Position numbers and translations under genes: made by a program
Assembly: GCA_050261495.1 (NCBI GenBank)
Contig: JBLNDI010000091.1
Coordinates: forward strand, 1 to 14,744
Source: JBMNKL01 sp050261495
Lineage (GTDB): Bacteria; Bacillota; Clostridia; Acetivibrionales; DTU013
Direction: 5' to 3'
DNA: 14,744 bases
The notes under the pieces: generated by a model
Database searches by the model: none
Seen by the model: only the letters and a program-made list of their open reading frames with translations
Told to the model about the DNA's origin: nothing
Part shown: piece by piece, positions 8,202-14,744 of the stretch
How positions within the stretch are numbered: the first letter of the stretch is position 1
Layout: every line of letters starts with the position of its first letter

Positions 8202-9460
8202 ATGTACGATTTTTATGTTACTCCGGAAGACCGAATAATACTGCGTGAATTAGCAAAAAAGCAGTTTGAATATTCGCAGCTGCCTGTAATGAAAGAGCGC
8301 TTGGAGCAATGGTACAGGCATAACGCCGGAAATGGCGAAAGGCCGATGATTCATGTAGAGATATGGACTTTTGAGCCGGATATCATCCCGAAACTGAGGT
8401 GTCAGACTGAAACAGGGCGCGATATCGAATTGAACCTGTACCGCAACTTTATCAATTATGAAACGATCGACGATGACCGCATTGCTCCGCCTTATTTTCC
8501 AATCAGATGGGATACCTGGTTCAAATTGTTCGGCGTGACCATAGAGAAGGAGCATGCGAAAAATTCCAGGGGAGAAGAAATTGGGCACCGTTTCAGGCAT
8601 ATAATAAGCGACCTTGAAGAAGATTTTCCCAAACTCGGGCATTCGGAATATGGAGTTGACAAAGAGAAAACGCTGGCCTGGAAGGAGTTCCTGGAGAACA
8701 TTTTCGGCGATATATTGCCCGTAAAAATTACGAACAGTTGCCTGGAAGCAGTCCCTACCCAGGACGTTGTTCACATGATGGGCATGGAAAATATGCTCTT
8801 TTCCATGTATGACTGCCCTGATACGTTTCATGCATTGATGAAAAGAATTTCGGACGATTACATTGAGTATTTCAAGTGGATGGAGAGCGAAGGGCTGCTG
8901 CTTCCCACCGTGTCCTGTGAAAGCTGCGGGCAGGGGACATTCTGTTTTACCCATGAGCTTCCCCAGGAATGCAGGCCGGGGGAGAAATTGAAAACCACCG
9001 ATCTTTGGGGATATATGGACTCACAGGAAACAGTGGGGATATCGCCTGACATGTACGCTGAATTTATATTTCCATACTATAAAAAATATCTGATTTATTC
9101 GGACTCTTTTCCTACGGCTGCTGCGAACCTGTAAACCTGGTTTGGGACAAATGCCTCAGTAAATGTGACAACCTGCGCAAGGTTTCAATTTCGCCGTGGT
9201 GCAACGAAGAGTTTATGGGTGAAAGGCTTAAGGGGAGCAAAATCATATACCACCGCAAGCCGTCTCCCAATTTTATAGGTGTCGGGAGCGAACTGGACGA
9301 GGATGCGTGGCGCCAGCATATTATAAAGACACTTAAGGCTGCGCAAGGGTGCCGCCTGGAGATTACACAGAGAGATGTATACTCGCTGGGAGGTAATATT
9401 AATAAGCCTCGCAGGGCGGCACAGATAATTAGGGAGCTTATTGATGAATACTGGAAATAA
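8202..9460 (+). pseudogene. UroD-family (COG0407-like) protein, single frameshift
   Basis: The frame 8202-9134 and the following frame (to 9460) make one protein of 419 residues. The join is at the A6 run 9081-9086. One extra A restores YYKKISDLFGLFSYGCCEP, followed by WDKCLSK, KVSISPWCNEEFMGERL, IIYHRKPSPNFIGVG and LEITQRDVY. These are features I recognise from uroporphyrinogen-decarboxylase-like proteins of Clostridia that sit beside sugar genes. The family shares the UroD barrel with MtaA/MtbA methyltransferases; the double Cys in GYGCCE-like SYGCCEP may bind metal. The frame opens at 8142, but ATG 8202 has GAGGGGG 8 bases upstream and is the real start. It lies 60 bases after the GH35 stop, so it is probably in the same operon. 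The substrate is unknown. As written, the C-terminal third is lost. Confidence 0.82.
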
Positions 9461-9570
9461 TTTTACAGTTGTTTGAGCCATATGATTGCTGACGATGTTT
9501 CCGCCGGTTGTCACTTCGGGTATTTGTCGCCTGGTAAAGCGAAAAAGTGCAAATAATCGGAAAATATTTT

Positions 9571-9600
9571 TATACAATAGCCAGGTGAGCATATTATAAT
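9571..9600 (+). promoter_or_regulatory. Candidate promoter of the MtaA-like gene
   Basis: A perfect TATAAT (9595-9600) is preceded at 18-bp spacing by TATACA (9571-9576; four of six bases match). The rest of the gap 9461-9646 shows no gene, terminator or recognisable riboswitch. Confidence 0.5.
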
Positions 9601-9614
9601 GTTAATAAATTAAC
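9601..9614. promoter_or_regulatory. Inverted repeat at the transcription start, candidate operator
   Basis: GTTAAT-AA-ATTAAC, with perfect 6-bp arms, directly follows the TATAAT at 9595-9600 and so covers the expected start of transcription. A repressor bound there would block initiation. The right half is part of a 9-base motif also found near two other promoters. Confidence 0.4.
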
Positions 9615-9646
9615 AAACCAATATAGTTTTTTAGAGGTGATGAACT

Positions 9647-10675
9647 ATGCAGCAAAATATGCGCAAATGGTTGTTTTCCTTGTCTACCTCGGTTGAAAGG
9701 AAGGCTATGCCTATCATGACATACCCGGGGCTTAAGCTGGCGGATACAAATGTAATGGAAATAATTAAATATGGCGAGGCGCAATTCAAGTGCATCGAAG
9801 CACTGGCGAATAAATTTCCTTCAGCGGCGGTCATGACCATAATGGATTTATCCGTTGAAGCCGAAGCATTCGGATGTCCGATAAGGTTTTCCGAAATGGA
9901 AGTTCCTACGGTTTCAGGAAGGATCGTCAGCGACAGGGAGTCCGTCATGGCTCTTGGCGTGCCTAAAGTCGGGGAAGGAAGGACAGGCGCATATATTACT
10001 GCGGCAAGGATGGCTGTGAAATACATCAAGGACAGGCCTGCTTTTGCCGGGGAAATCGGACCCTTTTCACTGGCCGGGAGGCTTTTTGACATGACAGAGA
10101 TTATGGCTGCCATACTGTTGGAACCGGAAACGATTCACATGCTGCTTGATAAAGTGACAAGCTTTCTGGTTGAATATGCTAAAGCGTTCAAGGAAACGGG
10201 AGCAAACGGAATCATAATTGCGGAGCCCGCGGCAGGGCTGTTGTCGCCGGAACAGTGCGAAGAATTTTCATCAATGTACGTGCAGAGAATTGTTGAAGAA
10301 GTCCAGGATGATTATTTCATGGTCATCCTTCACAACTGCGGCAATACGAAAAAGCTGGTCGGTTCGATGATCAACACCGGGGCGATGGCTTTCCATTTCG
10401 GAAACGCTGTTGACATGAGGGACATCATGCCCCGGATCCCCTGGGGAAGGATTGCCTTTGGAAATATTGACCCGATTTCGATATTCAGAAACGGAACGGT
10501 GGAAGATGTCAGGGCGAAAACATGGGAATTGCTTGAGCAAACCTTCAGCTACAAGAATTTCGTGATTTCTTCCGGGTGCGATATTCCCCCGGGAACTCCC
10601 ATAGAAAACATCGAGGAATTCTTTGCGAAGGTTGAGGAATTCAACATGGCGATGCTGAATCTGCTAAGGAAGTAG
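9647..10675 (+). CDS. UroD/MtaA-family protein, putative corrinoid-linked methyltransferase
   Basis: An intact protein of 342 residues, the usual length for MtaA/MtbA (methylcobamide:CoM methyltransferases) and their relatives. It opens MQQNMRKWLF and carries AVMTIMDLSVEAEAFGCPIRF, FAGEIGPFSLAGRL, the zinc-ligand pattern H229-x-C231 in LHNCGNTKK, and C311 in SSGCDIPPGTP. This H-x-C...C set is the zinc site that activates the methyl-accepting thiol in MtaA-type enzymes and is not a feature of true heme-pathway UroD. No methyl-accepting corrinoid protein is in the window, so the acceptor and donor are unknown. ATG 9647 has AGAGGTGAT 5 bases upstream. It is separated from the preceding UroD-like gene by 186 bases with its own promoter candidate. 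Confidence 0.85.
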   Translation: MQQNMRKWLFSLSTSVERKAMPIMTYPGLKLADTNVMEIIKYGEAQFKCIEALANKFPSAAVMTIMDLSVEAEAFGCPIRFSEMEVPTVSGRIVSDRESVMALGVPKVGEGRTGAYITAARMAVKYIKDRPAFAGEIGPFSLAGRLFDMTEIMAAILLEPETIHMLLDKVTSFLVEYAKAFKETGANGIIIAEPAAGLLSPEQCEEFSSMYVQRIVEEVQDDYFMVILHNCGNTKKLVGSMINTGAMAFHFGNAVDMRDIMPRIPWGRIAFGNIDPISIFRNGTVEDVRAKTWELLEQTFSYKNFVISSGCDIPPGTPIENIEEFFAKVEEFNMAMLNLLRK

Positions 10676-10681
10676 TATTTA

Positions 10682-10711
10682 TTGCATTTTTTTGTCGAAA
10701 TGTAGTATAAT
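10682..10711 (+). promoter_or_regulatory. Candidate promoter of the GH8 gene
   Basis: A perfect TATAAT (10706-10711) lies 18 bp after TTGCAT (10682-10687). The leader to the GH8 start would be about 180 bases. It is very AT-rich near its end, and I see no clear terminator or riboswitch in it. Confidence 0.5.
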
Positions 10712-10898
10712 TGGTAAGTACTCATACAATGGTTATATTTCATTTTTATGGACGTATAAATACGGGGAGGAACACGGCCGGTTTCTTATCTTGCAAGCTG
10801 CCGGTGTTGCGAGGCTATGGGCAATTGTTTTATTATATTTATTATTTTATTATATATGTAGATTTAGAAATATAAATAAAAACGAAAGAAGGTATTTC

Positions 10899-12050
10899 AT
10901 GAAGGGGGCCTTTTACACCGGAAAGTACAGGAACGTGTTTGCAGAACTGGGGTATTCGGAAACCGAAGTGCAGGAAAGAATCAAATCCGCGTTTGAAACA
11001 ATATTTTTCGGAAGCGAGGACGAACGCATCTACCGCGAAGCCGGCCAGGACATGGGCTATCTTGTCGATACCGGGAATATTGATGTCCGCACGGAGGGAC
11101 AGAGCTACGGCATGATGATTGCCGTACAGATGGACCGCAAGGATATTTTTGACCGCATCTGGAAATGGACCAAGACTTACATGTACCTTGATAAAGGCGA
11201 TTATAAGGGCTATTACGGCTGGTCGGCGCAGCTTGACGGCAAGCTTAATTCGCATGGTCCGGCGCCTGACGGCGAGGAATATTTTGCCATGGCTCTGTTG
11301 TTTGCGGGAAGGCGGTGGGGCGACGGCGAAGGGATATTCAACTATACCCTTGAAGCCCGTAACATACTTCACGAGATGGTGCATAAGGAAAAGGACCCGA
11401 TGTTTGACCCGGAAACAAAACTGATACGCTTTATCCCGAATTGCCGTTTTACCGATCCTTCATACCATTTGCCACATTTTTACGAACTGTTTTCGCGTTG
11501 GGGCAACCCGGAAGATGCCGGTTTTTTCAAGGAAGCTGCGGCATTAAGCCGTGAGTATCTTAAGAAGGCATGCCATCCTGTAACAGGGCTTTCGCCTGAA
11601 TATGCGGCATTTGACGGCGCGCCCAATAACCTTAGAAATCACGGCAATTTTTACAGCGACGCTTATCGCACGGCAGCCAACATAGCGCTTGATTATGAAT
11701 GGTTCGGCGCGGATGAATGGGCATGCACGCAAGCCAATAATATACAGAAATTCTTTGGAGAGACGGTAAAGGGAAAAGAAAACCTGGTATACAGGGTCGA
11801 CGGCACCCCGGTTACCAGCCCGGCCGAACTGGTAAAAGAGGTGGACGGAACGCCGCCGGGCGTCCTGCATCCCGTAGGATTGCTGGCTACCCTTGCCCAG
11901 GCGTCGCTTACGGCTACCGGCACGTACCGCGAGTACTTTGTGAAAAAGTTCTGGGAACAGCCGCTTAGGACAGGGAAGCGCAGGTATTATGACAACTTGC
12001 TTTACTTTTTCGCGCTGCTGGCGCTTAGCGGCAATTACAGGATTTGGTAG
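10899..12050 (+). CDS. GH8 reducing-end xylose-releasing exo-oligoxylanase (Rex)
   Basis: A cytoplasmic glycosidase of 383 residues that removes xylose from the reducing end of xylo-oligosaccharides (EC 3.2.1.156). It lines up along its whole length with my memory of the Bacillus halodurans Rex enzyme: GAFYTGKYRNVF, GYLVDTGNIDVRTEGQSYG, AVQMDRKDIFDRIW, GPAPDGEEYFA, DPSYHLPHFYELF, HPVGL and a C-terminus RRYYDNLLYFFALLALSGNYRIW. E66 in RTEG corresponds to the general acid, and D254 in FYSDAYR to the general base. There is no signal peptide, which agrees with action on imported oligosaccharides. The frame is open back to 10692, but that part overlaps the promoter. ATG 10899 has AAAGAAGG 6 bases upstream. 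Together with the importer it points to xylan use. Confidence 0.93.
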   Translation: MKGAFYTGKYRNVFAELGYSETEVQERIKSAFETIFFGSEDERIYREAGQDMGYLVDTGNIDVRTEGQSYGMMIAVQMDRKDIFDRIWKWTKTYMYLDKGDYKGYYGWSAQLDGKLNSHGPAPDGEEYFAMALLFAGRRWGDGEGIFNYTLEARNILHEMVHKEKDPMFDPETKLIRFIPNCRFTDPSYHLPHFYELFSRWGNPEDAGFFKEAAALSREYLKKACHPVTGLSPEYAAFDGAPNNLRNHGNFYSDAYRTAANIALDYEWFGADEWACTQANNIQKFFGETVKGKENLVYRVDGTPVTSPAELVKEVDGTPPGVLHPVGLLATLAQASLTATGTYREYFVKKFWEQPLRTGKRRYYDNLLYFFALLALSGNYRIW

Positions 12051-12210
12051 CAGAACTTTTATTTATTGTATCGGTATATTATTTTATATGAGCTGCATAA
12101 GGATAACTATTGCAACGTCTTGCAGTATTTGTCCGATGGATTTTTTTATTTTGGGTAAATATATTTTAATGACCGGCTGAAGCCTGGCAGGTATTTATTT
12201 GAGGTGAGTG

Positions 12211-13392
12211 ATGACAGGATTTCTGATAAAGCTTTTTATCAAGGATAGTACAAATACGCAAAACACGCGTGTTCGCGAAGCCTATGGCAAATTCTCCGGG
12301 GTTGTGGGCATTGCAACCAACTTTTTTCTTTTTGTTGTCAAGATAATCGCAGGGACGCTGTTCCGGAGCATTTCCATCACGGCCGACGCCGTCAACAACC
12401 TTTCGGACATGGGATCTTCGATTGTTACGCTGATTAGCTTCAAAATATCGGGGAAACCTGCTGATGCCGAGCATCCTTACGGCCATGCCAGGATGGAGTA
12501 TATTTCCGGCCAAATGGTTTCTTTTATTGTTCTTGTGCTGGGGATCCAGCTCATGCAGCAATCGGTTGTCAAAATAATACAGCCGCAGGCGGTAATGTAC
12601 TCCTGGCTGACAATAGCCATACTGGTTGTTTCAGTGCTGGTCAAGATTTGGCAGTGCCTGTTCTACCAGAAAATCGGCAGGATAATCAACTCTTCCGCGA
12701 TAACGGCTGCTTCCGTTGACAGCCGGAATGATGTCCTGGCGACATCTTCCGTTTTGGCAGCCGCCCTGGTAACTTTACTGTCCGGGATAAACCTGGACGG
12801 TTACATGGGCGCCGCGGTTGCAGCCTTTATAATTGTTTCCGGGGTCAGGCTGCTGATGGATACAATAAGTTCATTGCTCGGCACGGCTCCTTCGGAGGAA
12901 ATGGTGCGCATGATATATAAGAAAATACTGGGTTACGAGGGAGTGGTCGGGCTGCATGACCTGCACGTTCACAATTACGGCGTTTCCAGGTGCTTTGCGT
13001 CGGTGCACTGCGAGGTTCCGGCAGAACAGGATATAATGATGAGCCACGATATTGTTGATAATATTGAAAGGGACTTTCTTAAAGATATGGGTATCCACAT
13101 GGTTATCCATCTTGATCCTGTCGTGGTAGATAACGAGAAGACAAATGCTTTGAAAACGGCGGTCGGAAAGCTTATCAGGGAGATTTCCCCCGAAATCGGG
13201 ATTCATGATTTTCGCGTGGTGTGGGGAGTAACCCACTCAACTCTGATTTTTGACATAGTGGTTCCATATAAGTTTAAATTGAGCGACAAGGCGCTGACCG
13301 ATATAATCGAAGAAAAAATCAGCCGGATTGATCCTTCCTATCGCACGGTTATCACCGTGGATCATGCCTACGTTCCGAATATTGCGGATTAA
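12211..13392 (+). CDS. Cation diffusion facilitator, probable Mn2+ exporter (MntE/MneS-like)
   Basis: A 393-residue inner-membrane metal/proton antiporter. Six membrane helices lie in about residues 28-215, and a cytoplasmic ferredoxin-like domain follows. The metal-site motif of helix 2 is N62-x3-D66 in DAVNNLSD, and that of helix 5 is D170-x3-D174 in VDSRNDVLATSS. Zinc exporters such as YiiP have D-x3-D and H-x3-D. The N/D plus D/D set is the one known from bacterial manganese exporters, so manganese is the best guess. HPYGH (88-92) is the conserved loop. The C-terminal part has LHDLHVHNYG and an unusually long tail. A GTG at 12208 is in frame, but it is crowded against GAGGTGA (12201-12207), so ATG 12211 is preferred. 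It is probably its own unit, unrelated to sugar use. Confidence 0.92.
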   Translation: MTGFLIKLFIKDSTNTQNTRVREAYGKFSGVVGIATNFFLFVVKIIAGTLFRSISITADAVNNLSDMGSSIVTLISFKISGKPADAEHPYGHARMEYISGQMVSFIVLVLGIQLMQQSVVKIIQPQAVMYSWLTIAILVVSVLVKIWQCLFYQKIGRIINSSAITAASVDSRNDVLATSSVLAAALVTLLSGINLDGYMGAAVAAFIIVSGVRLLMDTISSLLGTAPSEEMVRMIYKKILGYEGVVGLHDLHVHNYGVSRCFASVHCEVPAEQDIMMSHDIVDNIERDFLKDMGIHMVIHLDPVVVDNEKTNALKTAVGKLIREISPEIGIHDFRVVWGVTHSTLIFDIVVPYKFKLSDKALTDIIEEKISRIDPSYRTVITVDHAYVPNIAD

Positions 13393-13396
13393 GGGC

Positions 13397-13415
13397 GGGA
13401 CAAGGCGCCTGTCCC
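13397..13415. terminator. Hairpin just after the CDF gene, possible terminator-like stem
   Basis: GGGACA (13397-13402) and TGTCCC (13410-13415) form a 6-bp stem 4 bases after the CDF stop. There is no T-run, so it is not a standard intrinsic terminator. It may instead protect the 3' end, or be a degenerate copy of the nearby repeat (both contain GACA...TGTC). Confidence 0.35.
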
Positions 13416-13480
13416 CCGTCCTATGCGCGCACATGTAAAGCCGGGTGCATATAATATAAGGCGCAGACTGAAGCCTCATA

Positions 13481-13507
13481 TAAGACAGGGGACGGTTCCC
13501 TGTCTTA
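13481..13507 (+). repeat. Hairpin repeat, copy 1 (10-bp perfect stem)
   Basis: TAAGACAGGG (13481-13490) and CCCTGTCTTA (13498-13507) form a perfect 10-bp stem around the 7-base loop GACGGTT. I recall similar GACAGGG-ACGGT-CCTGTC elements between genes of many Clostridia. A nearly identical copy lies inverted at 13604-13624. Confidence 0.8.
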
Positions 13508-13536
13508 AAAAGCCGGGCAGCATGACAGGCAGGACA
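13506..13536 (+). repeat. 31-bp direct repeat, copy A
   Basis: Begins TAAAAAGCCGG and ends GGCAGGACA; 26 of 31 bases match copy B. It overlaps the end of the hairpin at 13481-13507 by two bases. Confidence 0.75.
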
Positions 13537-13576
13537 AAGAATCGTTTCCTGCCCTACTTGTGTTATGCCCATATAC

Positions 13577-13607
13577 TAAAAAGCCGGACGGCGGGGCAGG
13601 CAGGACA
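13577..13607 (+). repeat. 31-bp direct repeat, copy B
   Basis: Same ends as copy A (TAAAAAGCCGG...GGCAGGACA), offset by 71 bases. Its 3' end runs into the inverted hairpin copy at 13604. Confidence 0.75.
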
Positions 13608-13624
13608 GGGAACCGTCCCTTGTC
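13604..13624 (-). repeat. Hairpin repeat, copy 2 (inverted)
   Basis: On the minus strand this matches 20 of 21 bases of the core of copy 1 (13484-13504); the one change lies in a stem arm. The two inverted copies bracket about 100 bases and could pair with each other. Confidence 0.8.
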
Positions 13625-13679
13625 TGAAAGGGAATATTTCAAGCCTGACCCCTATACATAAAAAATAAAAAAATGTTTA

Positions 13680-13708
13680 TTGAAATTTTAATAAAGATGT
13701 GTTATTGT
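13680..13708 (+). promoter_or_regulatory. Promoter of speA
   Basis: TTGAAA (13680-13685) and TATTGT (13703-13708) are separated by 17 bp, with TGT before the -10 giving the TGn extension. Transcription would start near 13715, leaving a leader of about 117 bases before speA. Confidence 0.6.
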
Positions 13709-13713
13709 CTGCT

Positions 13714-13794
13714 ATGAATGCAATGAAACCAAGCACGGCAAAACCGGATCGTGAGGTCGACGAGGCGGGCGGCAAGCGGTTTTGCAGGCGTTGA
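13714..13794 (+). other. Possible 26-codon leader ORF upstream of speA, with an embedded inverted repeat
   Basis: ATG 13714 opens a 26-residue frame ending KRFCRR and TGA at 13792-13794, with four Arg codons (CGT, CGG, AGG, CGT), three of them in the last five sense codons. A perfect 9-bp inverted repeat (GCAAAACCG 13738-13746, CGGTTTTGC 13777-13785) spans it. There is no ribosome site, and the start lies at the predicted transcript start, so translation is uncertain. An arginine-responsive leader is a speculation. Confidence 0.3.
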
Positions 13795-13831
13795 GATAAT
13801 TCTCTTCATATATGGGAGGAAGAATGAAGAA

Positions 13832-14744
13832 ATGAATAATAAAACGGAGCCTTTGGAAAGATGGACAAAGGAAAAGTCCGAGGAATTATACGGCATAAAG
13901 AACTGGGGCGCGGGTTATTTTTCGATTTCCGACAAGGGAGAAGTGCTTGTAAATCCGTACAGGGATAATGATTCGGCGGCGATAAGCCTGATGGACATCA
14001 TATCGGGCGTACTGGAGCGCGGGATGAACATGCCTGTGCTTCTGCGATTTGAAAACCTGCTTGATTCACAGATTTCCTATTTGAACGACACATTTGCAAA
14101 AGCGATGAAGGAATTGAATTACAAGGGTGAATACCGTGGCGTTTACCCGATAAAAGTAAACCAGCAGCAACAGGTGGTGGAAGAAGTGACCAGGTTTGGG
14201 CAGCGTTACCACCACGGCCTTGAGGTAGGCAGCAAGGCTGAGCTTATCGCGGCGCTTTCCGTGATGAAGGATAAAGAAGCGTGCCTGGTTTGCAACGGAT
14301 ATAAGGACGAAGAATTCATAGACCTGGGGCTGTACGCCGTGAAAATGGGATTTAAATGCTTTTTTGTCATTGAAATTCCCGATGAATTAAATATAATTCT
14401 TGAACGCTCGCAAGCTTTGGGCGTGCGTCCAAATATCGGCATCAGAATCAAGCTTTCAACGAAAGGCGGGGGGCATTGGACCGAATCCGGCGGCGACCGC
14501 AGTATTTTTGGACTGAACGTTACGCAGCTGATAGAAACGGTCGATATGCTGAGGGAGAAAAACATGCTTGACACGCTGAAGCTCCTCCATTACCATCTTG
14601 GTTCGCAGATACCCAATATCCGTGATATCCGTTCCGCCGTCATTGAAGCTGCCCGCGTTTACACCGAACTGGTAAAGGAAGGGGCTCCAATGGGTTACCT
14701 GGACTTGGGCGGCGGGCTTGCCGTGGATTACGACGGTTCAAATA
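13832..14744 (+). CDS. speA: Biosynthetic arginine decarboxylase, N-terminal 304 residues (partial)
   Basis: A PLP enzyme of the alanine-racemase fold (group IV decarboxylases) that converts arginine to agmatine, the first step of a polyamine route. The partial product begins MNNKTEPLERWTKEKSEELYGIKNWGAG, with W and YGI typical of SpeA. PLP would be held by K108 in GVYPIKVNQQ. HHGLEVGSKAEL, CNGYKDEEFI, LSTKGGGHWTESGGD(R)SIFGL, LHYHLGSQI and LDLGGGLAVDYDG follow in the usual order. The window ends within the enzyme, so the later domains are not seen. ATG 13832 overlaps the stop of a three-codon frame (ATG AAG AAA TGA, 13824-13835). The ribosome site GGGAGGA (13814-13820) is 11 bases from ATG 13832 but only 3 from ATG 13824. 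Confidence 0.95.
   Translation, partial: MNNKTEPLERWTKEKSEELYGIKNWGAGYFSISDKGEVLVNPYRDNDSAAISLMDIISGVLERGMNMPVLLRFENLLDSQISYLNDTFAKAMKELNYKGEYRGVYPIKVNQQQQVVEEVTRFGQRYHHGLEVGSKAELIAALSVMKDKEACLVCNGYKDEEFIDLGLYAVKMGFKCFFVIEIPDELNIILERSQALGVRPNIGIRIKLSTKGGGHWTESGGDRSIFGLNVTQLIETVDMLREKNMLDTLKLLHYHLGSQIPNIRDIRSAVIEAARVYTELVKEGAPMGYLDLGGGLAVDYDGSN

Larger units (their letters stand above)
13393..13680. repeat. Intergenic repeat region of hairpins and direct repeats
   Basis: This 290-base stretch has no plausible gene. It holds a small hairpin with GGGACA/TGTCCC arms (13397-13415) just past the CDF stop, a 27-base hairpin at 13481-13507, an inverted copy of the latter's core at 13604-13624, and a 31-base direct repeat (13506-13536 and 13577-13607). 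Between the direct repeats is another inverted repeat, GGCAGGA...TCCTGCC (13529-13553). It resembles a REP/MITE-like noncoding element. The individual parts are listed separately. Confidence 0.7.

Noticed and set aside
8250..8954. 234-codon minus-strand frame inside the UroD-like gene
   Set aside because: Antisense to a well-recognised gene, with no ribosome site and no family features.
9461..9594. Riboswitch (for example cobalamin) upstream of the MtaA-like gene
   Set aside because: No conserved box or coherent stem set could be recognised.
10692..10898. In-frame 69-codon upstream extension of the GH8 gene with a hydrophobic stretch (AIVLLYLLFYYICRF)
   Set aside because: It starts inside the promoter, has no ribosome site, is AT-rich by composition, and known Rex enzymes begin at the equivalent of 10899.
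12208..12210. GTG start of the CDF gene
   Set aside because: Only one base after the ribosome site; ATG 12211 fits better.
13481..13624. CRISPR array
   Set aside because: The repeats are inverted or only two-copy and carry hairpins; there is no regular spacer and no cas gene.

Overview
The window reads as chromosomal DNA of a plant-polysaccharide-degrading anaerobe of the Clostridia (Firmicutes). The signs are AT-rich intergenic DNA, strong purine-rich ribosome binding sites, a YesM/YesN two-component pair beside a carbohydrate ABC permease, a Bacillus-type GH8 exo-oligoxylanase, tandem UroD/MtaA-like proteins, and a hairpin repeat of a type I associate with Clostridia. I cannot name a genus.

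Layout. Positions 1-150 (minus) hold the first 50 codons of a sugar ABC permease. Divergent from it, a YesN-type response regulator and a YesM-type histidine kinase overlap by 4 bases (393-3751). A separate extended -10 promoter then precedes an uncharacterised TIM-barrel, glycosidase-like protein (3879-5498). From about 5.5 to 9.5 kb the locus looks decayed. It holds an antisense remnant of a GH2 glycosidase, an AraC regulator with a frameshift, a divergent GH35-like beta-galactosidase with two frameshifts and an apparent internal deletion, and a UroD-family protein with one frameshift. All four frameshifts map to A/T runs that are exactly six bases long. Next come intact genes: a second, MtaA-like UroD-family protein (9647-10675), a GH8 reducing-end xylose-releasing exo-oligoxylanase (10899-12050), and a CDF metal exporter, probably for manganese (12211-13392). 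A 440-base gap then carries hairpin and direct repeats and the leader of speA (arginine decarboxylase), which runs off the window at 13832.

How the genes fit together. YesM/YesN probably senses an extracellular sugar cue and drives the adjacent ABC importer. The hydrolases (TIM barrel, GH2 remnant, GH35, GH8) would trim imported hemicellulose oligosaccharides. The UroD-like proteins are placed as if they handle a substituent, such as a methyl group, on that glycan or its aglycone; this is inference. The CDF and speA genes look like ordinary housekeeping neighbours. Several promoters can be read, often with a palindrome at the -10 or -35, and a 9-base motif (ATTAACAAA or its complement) recurs at three of the intergenic regions.
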